Part shown: positions 18,997 through 28,401 of the stretch, in pieces
Numbering within the stretch: position 1 is the first letter of the stretch
How the letters are laid out: every line of letters begins with the position of its first letter
Source: Pseudomonas baltica
GTDB lineage: Bacteria > Pseudomonadota > Gammaproteobacteria > Pseudomonadales > Pseudomonadaceae
Assembly: GCF_031880315.1 (NCBI RefSeq)
Contig: NZ_CP134771.1
Span: 2,790,001-2,854,000, forward strand
Length of the DNA stretch: 64,000 nucleotides
Reading direction: 5' to 3'
The notes under the pieces: generated by a model
Seen by the model: the letters and a program-made list of their open reading frames with translations, nothing else
The model's database searches: none
Told to the model about the DNA's origin: nothing
Made by a program: the position numbers and the translations under genes

Positions 18997-19358
18997 GGCT
19001 GAACCTCATCGCTGGGCGGGCGACGACCGATCAGGCGCTGCATCAACCAGCCGGCAAAGGCCATCGCGACCAGCACCGAGATCAGCAAGGCGCCGCCGAT
19101 GGCCCAGAAATCCTCGGCAATCTGCCCGGCATAGACCATCACCCCGACCGCTGGCGGCACCAGCATCAAAGGCAGGTAGCGCAGCAGGCTGCTGGCCGCC
19201 TCGCTCACCGGCGCCGGCACATCGCCGCGTAGCATCAGGTACGCCAGCATCAGCAACAGGCCGATGATCGGCCCGGGCACGATCGGCACCAGCAAATGAT
19301 TGATCACCGTCCCCAACAATTGGAACAGCACGAGCCAGGTCAATCCACGCAACGCCAT
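18993..19358 (-). CDS. lrgA: LrgA/CidA family holin-like protein
   Basis: A 121-residue small membrane protein with four predicted hydrophobic segments and the signature VPIVPGPIIGLLLMLAYL (consensus GPIIGLLL). Start at 19358 is chosen because GAGAGGA lies 6 bases upstream; a longer frame from 19373 would include the ribosome site itself. A TATAAT hexamer at 19383-19388 on the same strand lies just upstream. First gene of lrgAB plus the Lon-N gene. Confidence 0.9.
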   Translation of the reverse strand: MALRGLTWLVLFQLLGTVINHLLVPIVPGPIIGLLLMLAYLMLRGDVPAPVSEAASSLLRYLPLMLVPPAVGVMVYAGQIAEDFWAIGGALLISVLVAMAFAGWLMQRLIGRRPPSDEVQP

Positions 19359-19382
19359 AAAGGTCCTCTCCATCGAGCCGAC

Positions 19383-19388
19383 ATTATA
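19383..19388 (-). promoter_or_regulatory. Candidate -10 box for lrgAB
   Basis: A perfect TATAAT reads on the minus strand 25 bases before the lrgA start codon. No convincing -35 hexamer is seen at 17 +/- 1 bases, so an activator may be needed. Confidence 0.4.
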
Positions 19389-19528
19389 AGCACGACCAGC
19401 GCCTGGCTTAGAACCGCCGACCGGTCTGGATCAAGGCTTGACCCGCTGCCCCGAGCGTGTTGATCTAGCGCCCTGGCACGAACGTACAAATTGTTACCCC
19501 CCATTGCCCCCCCGTGGAGGTATTGCCC

Positions 19529-19984
19529 ATGCGCGACGTTCCCGCCGATCAACTGCACGAATACGTGGGCACTTGCCTGGGGCGCTCCGACTGGTTGACC
19601 ATCGACCAAGGACGCATCAACGATTTCGCCGATGCCACGGGCGATCACCAGTTCATTCATGTGGACCCGGAGCGCGCCGCCACCGGGCCTTTTGGCACCA
19701 CGATCGCCCACGGCTTGCTGACGCTCTCACTGATCCCCTCCCTGATGAGCCAGGTCATGGTGTTCCCCGCCGGCATGAAAATGGCTATCAACTACGGCAT
19801 GGACAGCGTGCGGTTCATCCAGCCAGTCAAGGTCGATTCCCAGGTGCGCTTGAAGGTCGACCTGACCGAAGTCAGCGAGAAAAAGCCCGGCCAGTGGTTG
19901 ATGAAAATCCTCGCCACTCTTGAAATAGAAGGCGAATCCAAACCCGCGTACATCGCTGAACCGTTGTCGCTGTGCTTCCTTTAG
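19529..19984 (+). CDS. MaoC/NodN-like hot-dog fold dehydratase
   Basis: A 151-residue R-specific enoyl hydratase-type protein. The catalytic segment DFADATGDHQFIHVDPERA carries the Asp-His pair, followed by GTTIAHGLLTLSL; this is closest to the NodN/Rv0130 subgroup of MaoC proteins. It would hydrate trans-2-enoyl-CoA (or ACP) to the R-3-hydroxyacyl form. The start at 19529 has GGAGG 10 bases upstream; five extra codons are possible upstream. It stands alone between divergent lrgAB and the next gene, so its pathway is not shown by context. Confidence 0.85.
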   Translation: MRDVPADQLHEYVGTCLGRSDWLTIDQGRINDFADATGDHQFIHVDPERAATGPFGTTIAHGLLTLSLIPSLMSQVMVFPAGMKMAINYGMDSVRFIQPVKVDSQVRLKVDLTEVSEKKPGQWLMKILATLEIEGESKPAYIAEPLSLCFL

Positions 19985-20107
19985 CTGCGGGCCAGAGCTG
20001 TCGCGGCGAATCTGGTAACAGTTGAGAGGAAATGAAAGCCTGCTAACGGCTATTTCCTCGCCACCGGATTACGGCATACTCGGCGCCTCAATTGCCCGGA
20101 TCCCGTC

Positions 20108-21847
20108 ATGCGCCCACTCGCTCCTCTTGCGCTTTCGCTACTGCTCGTTGCCTGCGGTGATGGCGAATCCCTATTGCCGCCCGACGCGCGACTGCCCGAT
20201 GGCGGCCGTTATCGCGGCGAAGTGGTCAACGGCGTTTTGCAAGGCGCAGGTCGCATCGATTACCCCAACGGCAGCTGGTACAAGGGCAATTTCGTCAACG
20301 GCCAGTGGCACGGTGACGGCGAATGGCATGGCAGCAACGGCGAGGTCTATCGCGGCCATTTCGAAAAAGGCCTGTTCGACGGCCAAGGCAGCCTGAGCAC
20401 CCCGAAAAGCAGCTACAGCGGCGGCTTCAAGCTCGGTCGCCGCGACGGCGAAGGCACCCTCAAGGAAAAAAGCCAGACCTACCGCGGCAACTTCAAGAAC
20501 GACCAGTATTCCGGCGCCGGCCATCTTGAGCTCGAGGACGGCAGCACCTACCAGGGCCTGTTCGATCAAGGCAAGCCCAACGGCGAAGGCGTACGCAGCG
20601 ACGCCAGTGGCAATCAGTTCAGCGGCAAGTTCGTCAACGGCCAACTGGAGGGCCACGGCAACTACAGCAATGCCGACGGCGATCAATACATCGGCAATTT
20701 CCATCAGAACCAGCTGCAAGGCCGTGGGCGCTTTGAAAACAGCGACGGCGATGTGTGGATCGGCGACTTCAAAGCCGGCGCCCTCACCGGCCAAGGCGAA
20801 CTGCTGGGCAGCGATGGCAGTCACTACGTAGGCGGTTTTGCCGACTGGCACTTTTCTGGTCAGGGCAAGCTGACCATGGCCGATGGCAGCACATTCGAAG
20901 GTGGCTTCGCCGACGACGCCTATCAGGGTCAGGGCGTGCTGACCGTCAAGAGCGGCGCCACACAAAGCGGCTACTGGGTCAACGGCCAGCGCGTGCGCGA
21001 TGGCAGTGGCCGCTTGCTGCCCGACAGCCTGGAGCAAGGCCTGCTCAACCAAGGCGCGCTGCTGGACAAAGCACTGGCCGCAGTGCCGCATTCGACGCCC
21101 GCGACCGAACTGTACAGCCTGGTGCTGGGCGGTGATGGCAACCAGAGCGTGTTCCTGCGTGAAGCCGACTACGTCAGCGCCATGCTCGCCAGCCGCTTCG
21201 GCGCCGTAGGCCAGATCACTCTGGTCAATCATCGCGATCACCTCGCTGACCGCCCCATGGCCAGCCGCGAAACCCTCAGCCGCGCGGTCAAGACCCTGGC
21301 CGAGCGCAGTGGCCCGGAAGATTTGATCTTCATCTACCTGACCAGTCACGGCACCCAGAATCATGAACTGGTGCTGGAACAGCCGCGCATGGAGCTCGCT
21401 GACCTGCCTGCCGACGAACTGGCGAGCGTGCTCGCGCCGCTCAAGGACCGCGACAAGGTGGTGGTGATTTCATCTTGCTATTCCGGAGGTTTCATCCCGG
21501 CCCTCAAGGACGCCCGTACACTGATCATGACCGCCTCACGGGCTGATCGCGTGTCGTTCGGATGCTCGGAAGAGGCCGACTTCACCTATTTCGGCGATGC
21601 CTTGTTCGCCCAGGCGCTGAACGCCACCGACGACTTGCAACAGGCATTTGAACAAGCGCGCGCTCACGTTGCCGAAAGGGAGATAGCCGACAACTACGAA
21701 GCCTCCGAGCCGCAGATCTGGGCCCCCAAAGGCGTGATCGCGCACTGGCAACGGTTGCGCCAGCAGCAAGCGCAAAAGGCCTTGCAGAGTGCGGCGGCCG
21801 CAGCCAAGGCAGCGCGCAAGGAAGCGGGAGTTGTCGCCCAAGACTAA
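20108..21847 (+). CDS. Lipoprotein with MORN repeats and a C13 caspase-like protease domain
   Basis: A 579-residue protein. The N-terminus has a lipobox (LLLVACGDG), so it is a predicted lipoprotein. Residues ~27-300 hold about twelve 22-24-residue MORN units of the form G-x-Y-x-G-x-F-x-x-G-x-x-x-G-x-G. Residues ~330-550 are a peptidase C13 (legumain/caspase-like, clan CD) domain with H414 in TSHGTQNH and C457 in ISSCYSGGF, the expected catalytic dyad. The tail is an Ala/Lys-rich helix. MORN arrays bind membranes or proteins; a periplasmic cysteine protease role is inferred. No partner gene is apparent. Confidence 0.87.
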   Translation: MRPLAPLALSLLLVACGDGESLLPPDARLPDGGRYRGEVVNGVLQGAGRIDYPNGSWYKGNFVNGQWHGDGEWHGSNGEVYRGHFEKGLFDGQGSLSTPKSSYSGGFKLGRRDGEGTLKEKSQTYRGNFKNDQYSGAGHLELEDGSTYQGLFDQGKPNGEGVRSDASGNQFSGKFVNGQLEGHGNYSNADGDQYIGNFHQNQLQGRGRFENSDGDVWIGDFKAGALTGQGELLGSDGSHYVGGFADWHFSGQGKLTMADGSTFEGGFADDAYQGQGVLTVKSGATQSGYWVNGQRVRDGSGRLLPDSLEQGLLNQGALLDKALAAVPHSTPATELYSLVLGGDGNQSVFLREADYVSAMLASRFGAVGQITLVNHRDHLADRPMASRETLSRAVKTLAERSGPEDLIFIYLTSHGTQNHELVLEQPRMELADLPADELASVLAPLKDRDKVVVISSCYSGGFIPALKDARTLIMTASRADRVSFGCSEEADFTYFGDALFAQALNATDDLQQAFEQARAHVAEREIADNYEASEPQIWAPKGVIAHWQRLRQQQAQKALQSAAAAAKAARKEAGVVAQD

Positions 21848-21897
21848 GCTTTACAGTAGCCATCACCCGGCTGGCGCGTGTCGCAAGGAGTAGCACC

Positions 21898-22539
21898 ATG
21901 TACCTGACCCCGCAGCATATCCTCCTCGCCGGCGCCACCGGGCTGACCGGCGAACACCTGCTCGACCGCTTGCTCAACGAGCCGACGGTCAGCCGTGTAC
22001 TGGCCCCGACCCGGCGCCAGTTGGCCGAGCATCCGCACCTGGAAAACCCGGTAGGTAACCTCGCCGATCTGCTGCCGCAACTCGAAGGCCGCGTCGACAT
22101 CGCCTATTGCTGCCTGGGCAGCACCATCAAACAGGCGGGCTCGGAGGATGCCTTTCGGGCCATCGATCACGATCTGGTGGTGGCCTATGCGCAGCGCGCC
22201 CGAGACTTGGGCGCGCGCCATCTGCTAGTGATCAGCGCCGTCAATGCCGACGAAACATCGTCGATCTTCTATAACCGCGTGAAGGGCCAGACGGAAAAAT
22301 CGCTGATCGCGCAAAACTGGCCGCAGTTGACCATCGCCCGCCCATCGATTCTGCTCGGTGCCCGTACCGAGCCACGCTTGAGCGAACAGCTGGCAGGGCC
22401 GCTGTCACGACTGATTCCCGGCAAATACCATGGCATCGAAGCCACGCAACTGGCCCGCGCGCTGTGGCGCCTGGCGCTCGAAGAGCAGGATGGGGTAAGG
22501 GTGGTCGAGTCGGATGAGCTGCGGCGGCTGGGTAAATAG
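21898..22539 (+). CDS. NAD(P)H-binding SDR-like protein (NmrA/HIM1 type)
   Basis: A 213-residue atypical short-chain dehydrogenase with the nucleotide motif [14 protein letters not shown] (GxxGxxG). The conserved [12 protein letters not shown] contains a Tyr-x-x-x-Lys pair (YNRVK). Homologues are annotated as oxidoreductases of unknown substrate. AAGGAG precedes the ATG by 7 bases. It is separated from the MORN gene by 50 bases and may be co-transcribed with it. Confidence 0.8.
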   Translation: MYLTPQHILLAGATGLTGEHLLDRLLNEPTVSRVLAPTRRQLAEHPHLENPVGNLADLLPQLEGRVDIAYCCLGSTIKQAGSEDAFRAIDHDLVVAYAQRARDLGARHLLVISAVNADETSSIFYNRVKGQTEKSLIAQNWPQLTIARPSILLGARTEPRLSEQLAGPLSRLIPGKYHGIEATQLARALWRLALEEQDGVRVVESDELRRLGK

Positions 22540-22566
22540 CCGGCTTGTGAGCCGTGGCTAATGGCG

Positions 22567-22642
22567 CCTTCGCGGGCAAGCCCCGTTCCCACAGTCGTAC
22601 GACTCAAGTCTGATGTGGGAGCACAGCTTGCTCGCGAAGAGG
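22567..22642. repeat. REP element pair (palindromic)
   Basis: CCTTCGCGGGCAAGC at 22567-22581 and the inverted GCTTGCTCGCGAAG at 22626-22639 form a long hairpin with TGTGGGA/TCCCACA inner arms and an AGTCGTACGACT palindrome at the tip. It lies between convergent genes. Confidence 0.7.
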
Positions 22643-22651
22643 TCCGAAAGC

Positions 22652-22924
22652 CTACAACCCGCCTTGAGCGCTAAACCCAATACCCGCAGCAGTCAGCAGC
22701 GACAGCGGCAACAACAACGTATCGAGCAGCATGCTGCCTGGCATGTCCCAGGCGGGGTATTTCGGCCCTTCAGTGCCGAAGCGGTCCTGAGGGCAGCACC
22801 CGCCCTGCATCAGGTAGAAATCCAATCGCGTGCCGGCATACACCACCGGCGCGCCGGGCTTGTTGGCATCCAGCGTGCTGACGGTCGCGCAGCCGGTGAG
22901 ACTCGCGATAAGTGCACTGACCAT
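22652..22924 (-). CDS. YceK/YidQ-family small lipoprotein
   Basis: A 90-residue predicted lipoprotein: the signal MVSALIASLTGC ends in a clear lipobox, and the mature part contains PGAPVVYAGTRLDF and WDMPGSMLLDTLLLPLSLL, which match the YceK/YidQ (DUF1375) family. Function is unknown; homologues are small envelope proteins. The longer open frame to 23029 is rejected because it reads through a REP element. No strong ribosome site is seen at 22924. Confidence 0.75.
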   Translation of the reverse strand: MVSALIASLTGCATVSTLDANKPGAPVVYAGTRLDFYLMQGGCCPQDRFGTEGPKYPAWDMPGSMLLDTLLLPLSLLTAAGIGFSAQGGL

Positions 22925-22940
22925 CAATCCGTGAACATTC

Positions 22941-23018
22941 CTGTAGCGAGCGGGCTTACCCACGATTCGGCGGGCCTGGCACGACGGCTTTTCGGGGGCG
23001 AGCCCCCTCGCTACAGGG
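22941..23018. repeat. REP-like inverted repeat (GTAGCGAG type)
   Basis: CTGTAGCGAGCGGGCTTACC at 22941-22960 is an inverted partner of GGGGGCGAGCCCCCTCGCTACAGG-like sequence at 22994-23017. It separates ubiX from the small lipoprotein gene and probably stabilises or terminates the ubiX transcript. Confidence 0.6.
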
Positions 23019-23025
23019 GCGACTG

Positions 23026-23655
23026 TCACTCCTCCCCACCAAAATGATGCTCACCCCAGCGCGGCAACATGTCCTGAGGTATGTCCAGCAGATTGAGCAC
23101 GCGCGCTACGACGAAATCGATCAAGTCGTCCAGCGTCTGCGGCTGGTGGTAAAACCCCGGCGATGCAGGCAGGATCACCGCGCCCATCTGCGACAGCTTG
23201 AGCATGTTCTCCAGATGGATAGTCGAGTACGGCGCCTCGCGGGGCACCAGGATCAGCTGTCGACGCTCTTTAAGGGTCACGTCTGCCGCGCGCTCGATCA
23301 GGTTGTTGCAGGCGCCTGTAGCGATCGCCGACAACGTCCCCGTGGAGCATGGCACCACCACCATTGCCGCAGGTGCGCCGGAACCGGAAGCCACGGGGGA
23401 CATCCAGTCCTCTTTGCCATACACACGAATCTGCCCCGCCGAGGCGCCGGTGTATTCGGTAAGGAACGCCTGCATGCTCTGCGGCTTGGCCGGCAGCAGC
23501 ACGTCGGTCTCGGTAGCCAACACCAGTTGTGCGGCTTTGGAGATGAGAAAATGCACTTCGCGGTCTTCACGTACCAGACAGTCGAGCAGGCGCAGGCCAT
23601 ATTGCGCGCCCGAGGCGCCGGTCATGGCCAGGGTGATGCGTTCCGGGCCGCTCAT
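23026..23655 (-). CDS. ubiX: Flavin prenyltransferase UbiX
   Basis: A 209-residue enzyme that attaches a dimethylallyl group to FMN to make the prenylated flavin needed by UbiD decarboxylase in ubiquinone synthesis. [16 protein letters not shown] is the FMN-binding start and [26 protein letters not shown] the conserved middle; [14 protein letters not shown] follows. AGGAG lies 8 bases before ATG. It follows mpl by 40 bases, as in other pseudomonads. Confidence 0.95.
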   Translation of the reverse strand: MSGPERITLAMTGASGAQYGLRLLDCLVREDREVHFLISKAAQLVLATETDVLLPAKPQSMQAFLTEYTGASAGQIRVYGKEDWMSPVASGSGAPAAMVVVPCSTGTLSAIATGACNNLIERAADVTLKERRQLILVPREAPYSTIHLENMLKLSQMGAVILPASPGFYHQPQTLDDLIDFVVARVLNLLDIPQDMLPRWGEHHFGGEE

Positions 23656-23695
23656 CGGCTGGCTCCTGTCAGGCCAGCAGCCACACCTACAACCA

Positions 23696-25045
23696 TCATC
23701 GCAACGCCTCCGCCAGCTTCACATGCAAGCCGCCGAAGCCGCCATTGCTCATGATCACCACGTGGGTACCCGGCTGCGCCTGGGCCTTGACCCGGGCAAT
23801 GATCGCTTCGAGGCTATCGGCTACCAAGGTCGGCACTGTGCTCTGTGCCACGGTCGCGGCCAAGTCCCAGCCCAGATTCGGTGGCGCATACCAGATCACT
23901 TCATCGGCATCGGTCACGCTGCCCGGCAAGCCGTCGCGGTGAGCGCCGAGTTTCATTGAATTGGATCGCGGCTCGATCACCGCGATCAACGGCGCATCGC
24001 CGATACGCTTGCGCAGGCCATCCAGGGTGGTCGCGATCGCGGTCGGGTGATGAGCGAAGTCATCATAAATAGTGATACCGCGCACTTCGGCGACCCGTTC
24101 CATTCGCCGCTTGACGTTCTTGAATGCCCCCAGGCCTTCGATCGCCATCGCAGGCACTACGCCCACATGCCGCGCCGCGGCCAGCGTGGCCAACGCGTTG
24201 GCGACGTTATGCTGGCCTGTCAGCGGCCAGTCGACGATGCCCTGGCTGCTACCCTCGAACAACACTTCGAAGCGCGAGCCATCTTCACTAAGCAATCGCG
24301 CCTGCCACTGGCCACCCGAACCTGTGGTCTGCACAGGCGTCCAGCAGCCCATGCCGATCACCCGCTGCAGCGCTGGCTCGGTGGTCGGGTGGATGATCAA
24401 GCCCTGGCTCGGAATGGTCCGCACCAAATGATGGAACTGCCGCTCGATCGCCGCCAGATCAGGGAAGATATCCGCATGGTCGTATTCGAGATTGTTGAGG
24501 ATCGCGGTGCGCGGACGGTAGTGGACGAATTTCGAGCGTTTGTCGAAGAACGCACTGTCGTACTCGTCGGCCTCGACCACGAAAAACGGCGTACTGCCCA
24601 GACGCGCCGACACCGCGAAGTTCTGCGGCACGCCGCCGATCAGAAAACCCGGGCTCATGCCGGCATGCTCCAGCACCCAGGCCAGCATGCTGCTGGTGGA
24701 GGTCTTGCCGTGAGTGCCAGCCACGGCCAGCACCCAGCGGCCTTGCAACACATGGTCGGCCAACCATTGCGGCCCGGACACATACGGCAAGCCTTTGTCG
24801 AGCACATACTCCACGGCCGGATTGCCCCGCGACAAGGCGTTGCCGATCACCACCAGATCGGGCGCCGGATCGAGCTGTGCAGCGTCATAGCCCTGAGTCA
24901 ACTCGATGCCCTGAGCCTGCAACTGAGTGCTCATCGGCGGATAGACATTGGCGTCCGAGCCCGTCACACGGTGACCCAGCTCCTTGGCCAACACCGCCAG
25001 CGAGCCCATGAACGTGCCGCAAATACCTAGAACGTGAATATGCAT
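23696..25045 (-). CDS. mpl: UDP-N-acetylmuramate:L-Ala-gamma-D-Glu-meso-DAP ligase
   Basis: A 449-residue Mur-ligase family enzyme that re-uses the recycled tripeptide by joining it to UDP-MurNAc. The ATP-binding loop is [26 protein letters not shown] is the Mpl-type N-terminus and [14 protein letters not shown] the conserved C-terminal block. The ATG at 25045 is used because GAGG lies 7 bases upstream; a longer frame to 25099 has no support. Functionally it complements LdcA at 2.7 kb, which makes the tripeptide from tetrapeptide. Confidence 0.95.
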   Translation of the reverse strand: MHIHVLGICGTFMGSLAVLAKELGHRVTGSDANVYPPMSTQLQAQGIELTQGYDAAQLDPAPDLVVIGNALSRGNPAVEYVLDKGLPYVSGPQWLADHVLQGRWVLAVAGTHGKTSTSSMLAWVLEHAGMSPGFLIGGVPQNFAVSARLGSTPFFVVEADEYDSAFFDKRSKFVHYRPRTAILNNLEYDHADIFPDLAAIERQFHHLVRTIPSQGLIIHPTTEPALQRVIGMGCWTPVQTTGSGGQWQARLLSEDGSRFEVLFEGSSQGIVDWPLTGQHNVANALATLAAARHVGVVPAMAIEGLGAFKNVKRRMERVAEVRGITIYDDFAHHPTAIATTLDGLRKRIGDAPLIAVIEPRSNSMKLGAHRDGLPGSVTDADEVIWYAPPNLGWDLAATVAQSTVPTLVADSLEAIIARVKAQAQPGTHVVIMSNGGFGGLHVKLAEALR

Positions 25046-25133
25046 GATTGACCTCGTAAAACATCGGGGCAGGTTAGCCCAGCGTGGGAAAAATCTCACG
25101 TCTTGTATTCGAGCATCCCTTTTCGGCGCCAGA

Positions 25134-25165
25134 CCTCGCTACATCAGTTCGACTTTGTAGCGAGG
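25134..25165. repeat. Perfect 10-bp inverted repeat, REP-like
   Basis: CCTCGCTACA at 25134-25143 and TGTAGCGAGG at 25156-25165 flank a 12-base loop in the divergent mpl/aldehyde dehydrogenase region. The core matches the GTAGCGAG repeat at 22.94-23.02 kb. Confidence 0.6.
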
Positions 25166-25329
25166 AAGCTGCGCGTGCGACGGTTAAAAAGCCCTCCCTG
25201 ATTCAACCGTAATACCCGGCAACCTATGCTTTAGGCGTAGACGCGAGCACGCCCCCTGCCTTTGCTCTAAGCTCAATTGGCCGCCCCACGCGAGCTCTCC
25301 CCCAATAACTAATAGTCAGGAGATACCCT

Positions 25330-26850
25330 ATGCGTTACGCCCATCCTGGTACCGAAGGCGCCAAGGTCGCCTACAAAAGCCGCTATGGCAATTACATCGG
25401 CGGCGAATTCGTTGCCCCGGTCAAAGGTCAATATTTCACCAACAGCTCGCCCGTCAACGGCCAGCCTATCGCCGAATTCCCTCGTTCCACTGCCGAAGAC
25501 ATCGACAAAGCCCTCGACGCCGCCCACGCCGCGGCTGACGCGTGGGGCAGCACCTCGGTGCAGGCACGCTCCCTGACCCTGTTGAAAATCGCCGACCGTA
25601 TCGAACAGAATCTCGAACTGCTGGCCATCACCGAGACCTGGGACAACGGCAAGGCCATCCGCGAAACCCTCAACGCCGACATCCCCCTGGCCGCTGATCA
25701 CTTCCGCTACTTTGCCGGCTGTCTGCGCGCTCAGGAAGGCAGTGCCGCCGAAATCGACGGCAACACCGTGGCTTACCATATCCACGAACCGCTCGGCGTA
25801 GTCGGGCAGATCATCCCGTGGAACTTCCCTATTCTCATGGCCGCCTGGAAACTCGCACCCGCCCTGGCTGCTGGCAACTGCGTGGTGCTCAAGCCCGCCG
25901 AACAAACACCGCTGGGCATCACCGTGCTGATGGAAGTGATCGGCGACCTGCTGCCGCCCGGCGTGCTCAACGTGGTGCAAGGCTTCGGCAAAGAAGCCGG
26001 TGAGGCCCTCGCCACCAGCAAGCGTATCGCCAAGATCGCCTTCACCGGCTCTACCCCGGTGGGCTCGCACATCATGAAGTGCGCGGCGGAAAACATTATC
26101 CCGTCGACCGTGGAATTGGGCGGCAAGTCGCCGAACATCTTCTTCGAAGACATCATGAACGCTGAACAAAGCTTTATCGAAAAGGCCGCGGAAGGCCTGG
26201 TGCTGGCGTTCTTCAACCAGGGTGAAGTCTGCACTTGTCCATCCCGCGCGCTGGTGCAGGAGTCCATCTACCCAGCCTTCATGAAAGAAGTGATGAAAAA
26301 GGTCGAGCAGATCAAGCGCGGCGACCCGCTCGATACCGAGACCATGGTCGGCGCCCAGGCCTCCGAGCAGCAGTTTGACAAGATCCTCTCGTACCTCGAG
26401 ATCGCCAAGAACGAGGGCGCCGAGTTGCTGACCGGTGGCAAGGTGCAAAAACTCGAAGGCAGCCTGTCGACCGGCTATTACATCCAGCCGACCCTGCTCA
26501 AGGGCCACAACAAGATGCGCGTGTTCCAGGAAGAGATCTTCGGCCCGGTGGTCAGCGTCACCACCTTCAAGGACGAAGCCGAAGCGCTGGCCATCGCCAA
26601 CGACACCGAGTTCGGCCTCGGCGCCGGGGTGTGGACCCGCGATATCAACCGCGCCTGGCGGATGGGCCGCGGCATCAAGGCCGGCCGTGTCTGGACCAAC
26701 TGCTACCACCTCTACCCCGCCCATGCGGCGTTTGGCGGTTACAAAAAGTCCGGTGTCGGCCGCGAAACCCATAAGATGATGCTCGATCATTACCAGCAGA
26801 CCAAAAACCTGCTGGTGAGCTACGACGTCAATCCGTTGGGGTTCTTCTAA
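25330..26850 (+). CDS. NAD-dependent aldehyde dehydrogenase (ExaC/HdhA-like)
   Basis: A 506-residue ALDH. The catalytic cysteine is C301 in [11 protein letters not shown] and the general base E262 in [20 protein letters not shown] and GSTPVGSHI are the cofactor segments. The sequence fits the acetaldehyde dehydrogenases of ethanol/ethanolamine catabolism in pseudomonads (ExaC, PA4022 HdhA). CAGGAG precedes the ATG. In P. aeruginosa, as I recall, a sigma54-dependent regulator and ethanolamine transport and lyase genes flank the syntenic ALDH gene; here neither is present, so the role may be general aldehyde oxidation. Confidence 0.88.
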   Translation: MRYAHPGTEGAKVAYKSRYGNYIGGEFVAPVKGQYFTNSSPVNGQPIAEFPRSTAEDIDKALDAAHAAADAWGSTSVQARSLTLLKIADRIEQNLELLAITETWDNGKAIRETLNADIPLAADHFRYFAGCLRAQEGSAAEIDGNTVAYHIHEPLGVVGQIIPWNFPILMAAWKLAPALAAGNCVVLKPAEQTPLGITVLMEVIGDLLPPGVLNVVQGFGKEAGEALATSKRIAKIAFTGSTPVGSHIMKCAAENIIPSTVELGGKSPNIFFEDIMNAEQSFIEKAAEGLVLAFFNQGEVCTCPSRALVQESIYPAFMKEVMKKVEQIKRGDPLDTETMVGAQASEQQFDKILSYLEIAKNEGAELLTGGKVQKLEGSLSTGYYIQPTLLKGHNKMRVFQEEIFGPVVSVTTFKDEAEALAIANDTEFGLGAGVWTRDINRAWRMGRGIKAGRVWTNCYHLYPAHAAFGGYKKSGVGRETHKMMLDHYQQTKNLLVSYDVNPLGFF

Positions 26851-26859
26851 TATCGACCG

Positions 26860-26888
26860 GAGGCCGCCAATGCCTCTGGGGCGGCCTC
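26860..26888 (+). terminator. GC-rich hairpin after aldehyde dehydrogenase
   Basis: GAGGCCGCC at 26860-26868 pairs perfectly with GGCGGCCTC at 26880-26888, ten bases after the stop codon. There is no clear T-run, so it may be a weak terminator or a 3' stabilising element. Confidence 0.5.
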
Positions 26889-26912
26889 GGTAGATGTGTT
26901 GCGCTTACTGTC

Positions 26913-26973
26913 CCTTCGCGGGCAAGCCTTACTCCTACAGTTCACCTGTGAGAGCAAGGCTTGCCCGCGAAGA
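26913..26973. repeat. REP element
   Basis: CCTTCGCGGGCAAGCCTTA at 26913-26931 is inverted at 26954-26972 (AAGGCTTGCCCGCGAAG core). Arms are nearly perfect, giving a long hairpin between the aldehyde dehydrogenase and acetyltransferase genes. Confidence 0.75.
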
Positions 26974-27115
26974 CGCACTACCAGGCAAAGCAAATCCCCC
27001 AGATCGCCACCCATGGCACTCCTCGCCCCAATGCGGTATTAATTGCCAATCCACCTGCAGAGATATCCCTTACTGCCCGGTACCGGCCAATACCGATGAC
27101 ATCGCGAGGTTTGTT

Positions 27116-27574
27116 ATGCGAATTATCCAAGCGTCTCTCGAACACCTGGACATGATTACCCCGCTTTTCGTCAAATACCGCGAGTTCTACGGTGAGCTGC
27201 CCTTCCCGGACTCTTCCCGCGCGTTCCTAGAAAAACGCCTGCGCCGCAAGGAATCGGTCATCTACCTGGCCTTGGCCGACAACGATGACAGCAAAATCCT
27301 CGGCTTCTGTCAGCTTTACCCTAGTTTCTCCTCGCTATCGCTCAAACGTGTGTGGATCCTCAATGACATCTACGTGGCAGAAGATGCGCGGCGCATGCTG
27401 GTGGCCGATCACCTGATGCGCACCGCGAAAAAGATGGCCAAAGAGACCCAGGCAGTACGTATGCGCGTGTCCACCAGCAGCAATAACGATGTAGCGCAGA
27501 AGGTGTACGAGTCGATCGGCTTTCGGGAAGATGCCGAGTTCAAGAACTACGTGCTGCCGATTTCCCAGGATTGA
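27116..27574 (+). CDS. GNAT family N-acetyltransferase
   Basis: A 152-residue single-domain GNAT protein. The beta4-alpha3 region ILNDIYVAEDARRMLVADHL shows the acetyl-CoA binding pattern with the pyrophosphate loop partly degenerate (Arg-Arg-Met-Leu-Val in place of Q/RxxGxG/A). Substrate is unknown. GCGAGG lies 8 bases before ATG. It follows a REP element and precedes a DedA gene with its own -10 box, so it is probably monocistronic. Confidence 0.82.
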   Translation: MRIIQASLEHLDMITPLFVKYREFYGELPFPDSSRAFLEKRLRRKESVIYLALADNDDSKILGFCQLYPSFSSLSLKRVWILNDIYVAEDARRMLVADHLMRTAKKMAKETQAVRMRVSTSSNNDVAQKVYESIGFREDAEFKNYVLPISQD

Positions 27575-27689
27575 CCTGATGCCTCCATCGACCGCTTACC
27601 TGGCACCCTTGAGGGAGCGATCTGCGCCAATGACGCGTCATATGAATCCTTCGGTAACGCTTTTGACGCTTTTCCCCATTTTCTCGCTC

Positions 27690-27695
27690 TATAAT
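27690..27695 (+). promoter_or_regulatory. Candidate -10 box of the DedA gene
   Basis: A consensus TATAAT lies 57 bases before the start codon at 27753. TTGACG at 27663-27668 is 21 bases upstream, too far for an ideal -35, so the match is partial. Confidence 0.45.
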
Positions 27696-27752
27696 GCCGC
27701 CCACTTCTACCCTCTTGATCCGTAGTTTCGGACCCACACACAGGTAACGCGC

Positions 27753-28397
27753 ATGGAACTCAGCCTACTCAACATCATTTTGCATCTCGATGTGTTCCTC
27801 AATGAGTTGGTCAACCAGTACGGCGTCTGGATCTACGCCATTCTCTTCCTGGTGATTTTCTGCGAGACGGGCCTGGTGGTAACGCCATTCCTGCCTGGCG
27901 ACTCCCTGTTATTCATCGCCGGCGCCGTAGCCGCAGGCGGCGGTATGGACCCGATCCTGCTGGCGGTACTGCTGATGGCGGCTGCGATCCTCGGCGACAG
28001 CACCAATTACCTGATCGGCCGATTTGCCGGCGACAAATTGTTCCAGAACCCCAACTCGAAAATCTTCCGTCGCGACTATCTCGATCAGACGCACGCCTTC
28101 TACGAGCGCCACGGCGGCAAGACCGTCACCCTTGCGCGCTTCCTGCCGATCATCCGTACCTTCGCGCCGTTTGTGGCCGGGGTCGGCAAAATGTCCTATC
28201 CGCGCTTCCTCGGTTTCAGTGTGCTCGGCACGGTTTTCTGGGTATGCGGCTTGGTTGCCCTGGGCTATTTCTTCGGCAACGTGCCTTTCATCAAGAAAAA
28301 CCTCACCTTGATGATTGTCGTCATCATCCTCATCTCGGCCCTGCCCATGATCATCGGCTTCATCCGCAGCCGCGTCAGCCCTACCGCCAAAGCCTGA
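27753..28397 (+). CDS. DedA family inner-membrane protein
   Basis: A 214-residue VTT/DedA protein with [28 protein letters not shown], the [12 protein letters not shown] segment and [19 protein letters not shown], all diagnostic. The glutamate of FCETGLV and the arginines of RFLPIIR are residues needed in E. coli YqjA/YghB. DedA proteins are implicated in lipid-carrier recycling and membrane homeostasis. Five bases separate the stop from the next start, so the MtfA-like gene is co-transcribed. Confidence 0.92.
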   Translation: MELSLLNIILHLDVFLNELVNQYGVWIYAILFLVIFCETGLVVTPFLPGDSLLFIAGAVAAGGGMDPILLAVLLMAAAILGDSTNYLIGRFAGDKLFQNPNSKIFRRDYLDQTHAFYERHGGKTVTLARFLPIIRTFAPFVAGVGKMSYPRFLGFSVLGTVFWVCGLVALGYFFGNVPFIKKNLTLMIVVIILISALPMIIGFIRSRVSPTAKA

Positions 28398-28401
28398 CGT
28401 C

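Noticed and set aside
22652..23029. Longer start for the YceK-like lipoprotein
   Set aside because: The extra codons read through a REP element and would bury the signal peptide inside the protein.
25166..25329. Sigma54 promoter for the aldehyde dehydrogenase
   Set aside because: A TTGGC...GCG pair is present near 25274-25292 but the GG-to-GC spacing is one base short, so it was not called.
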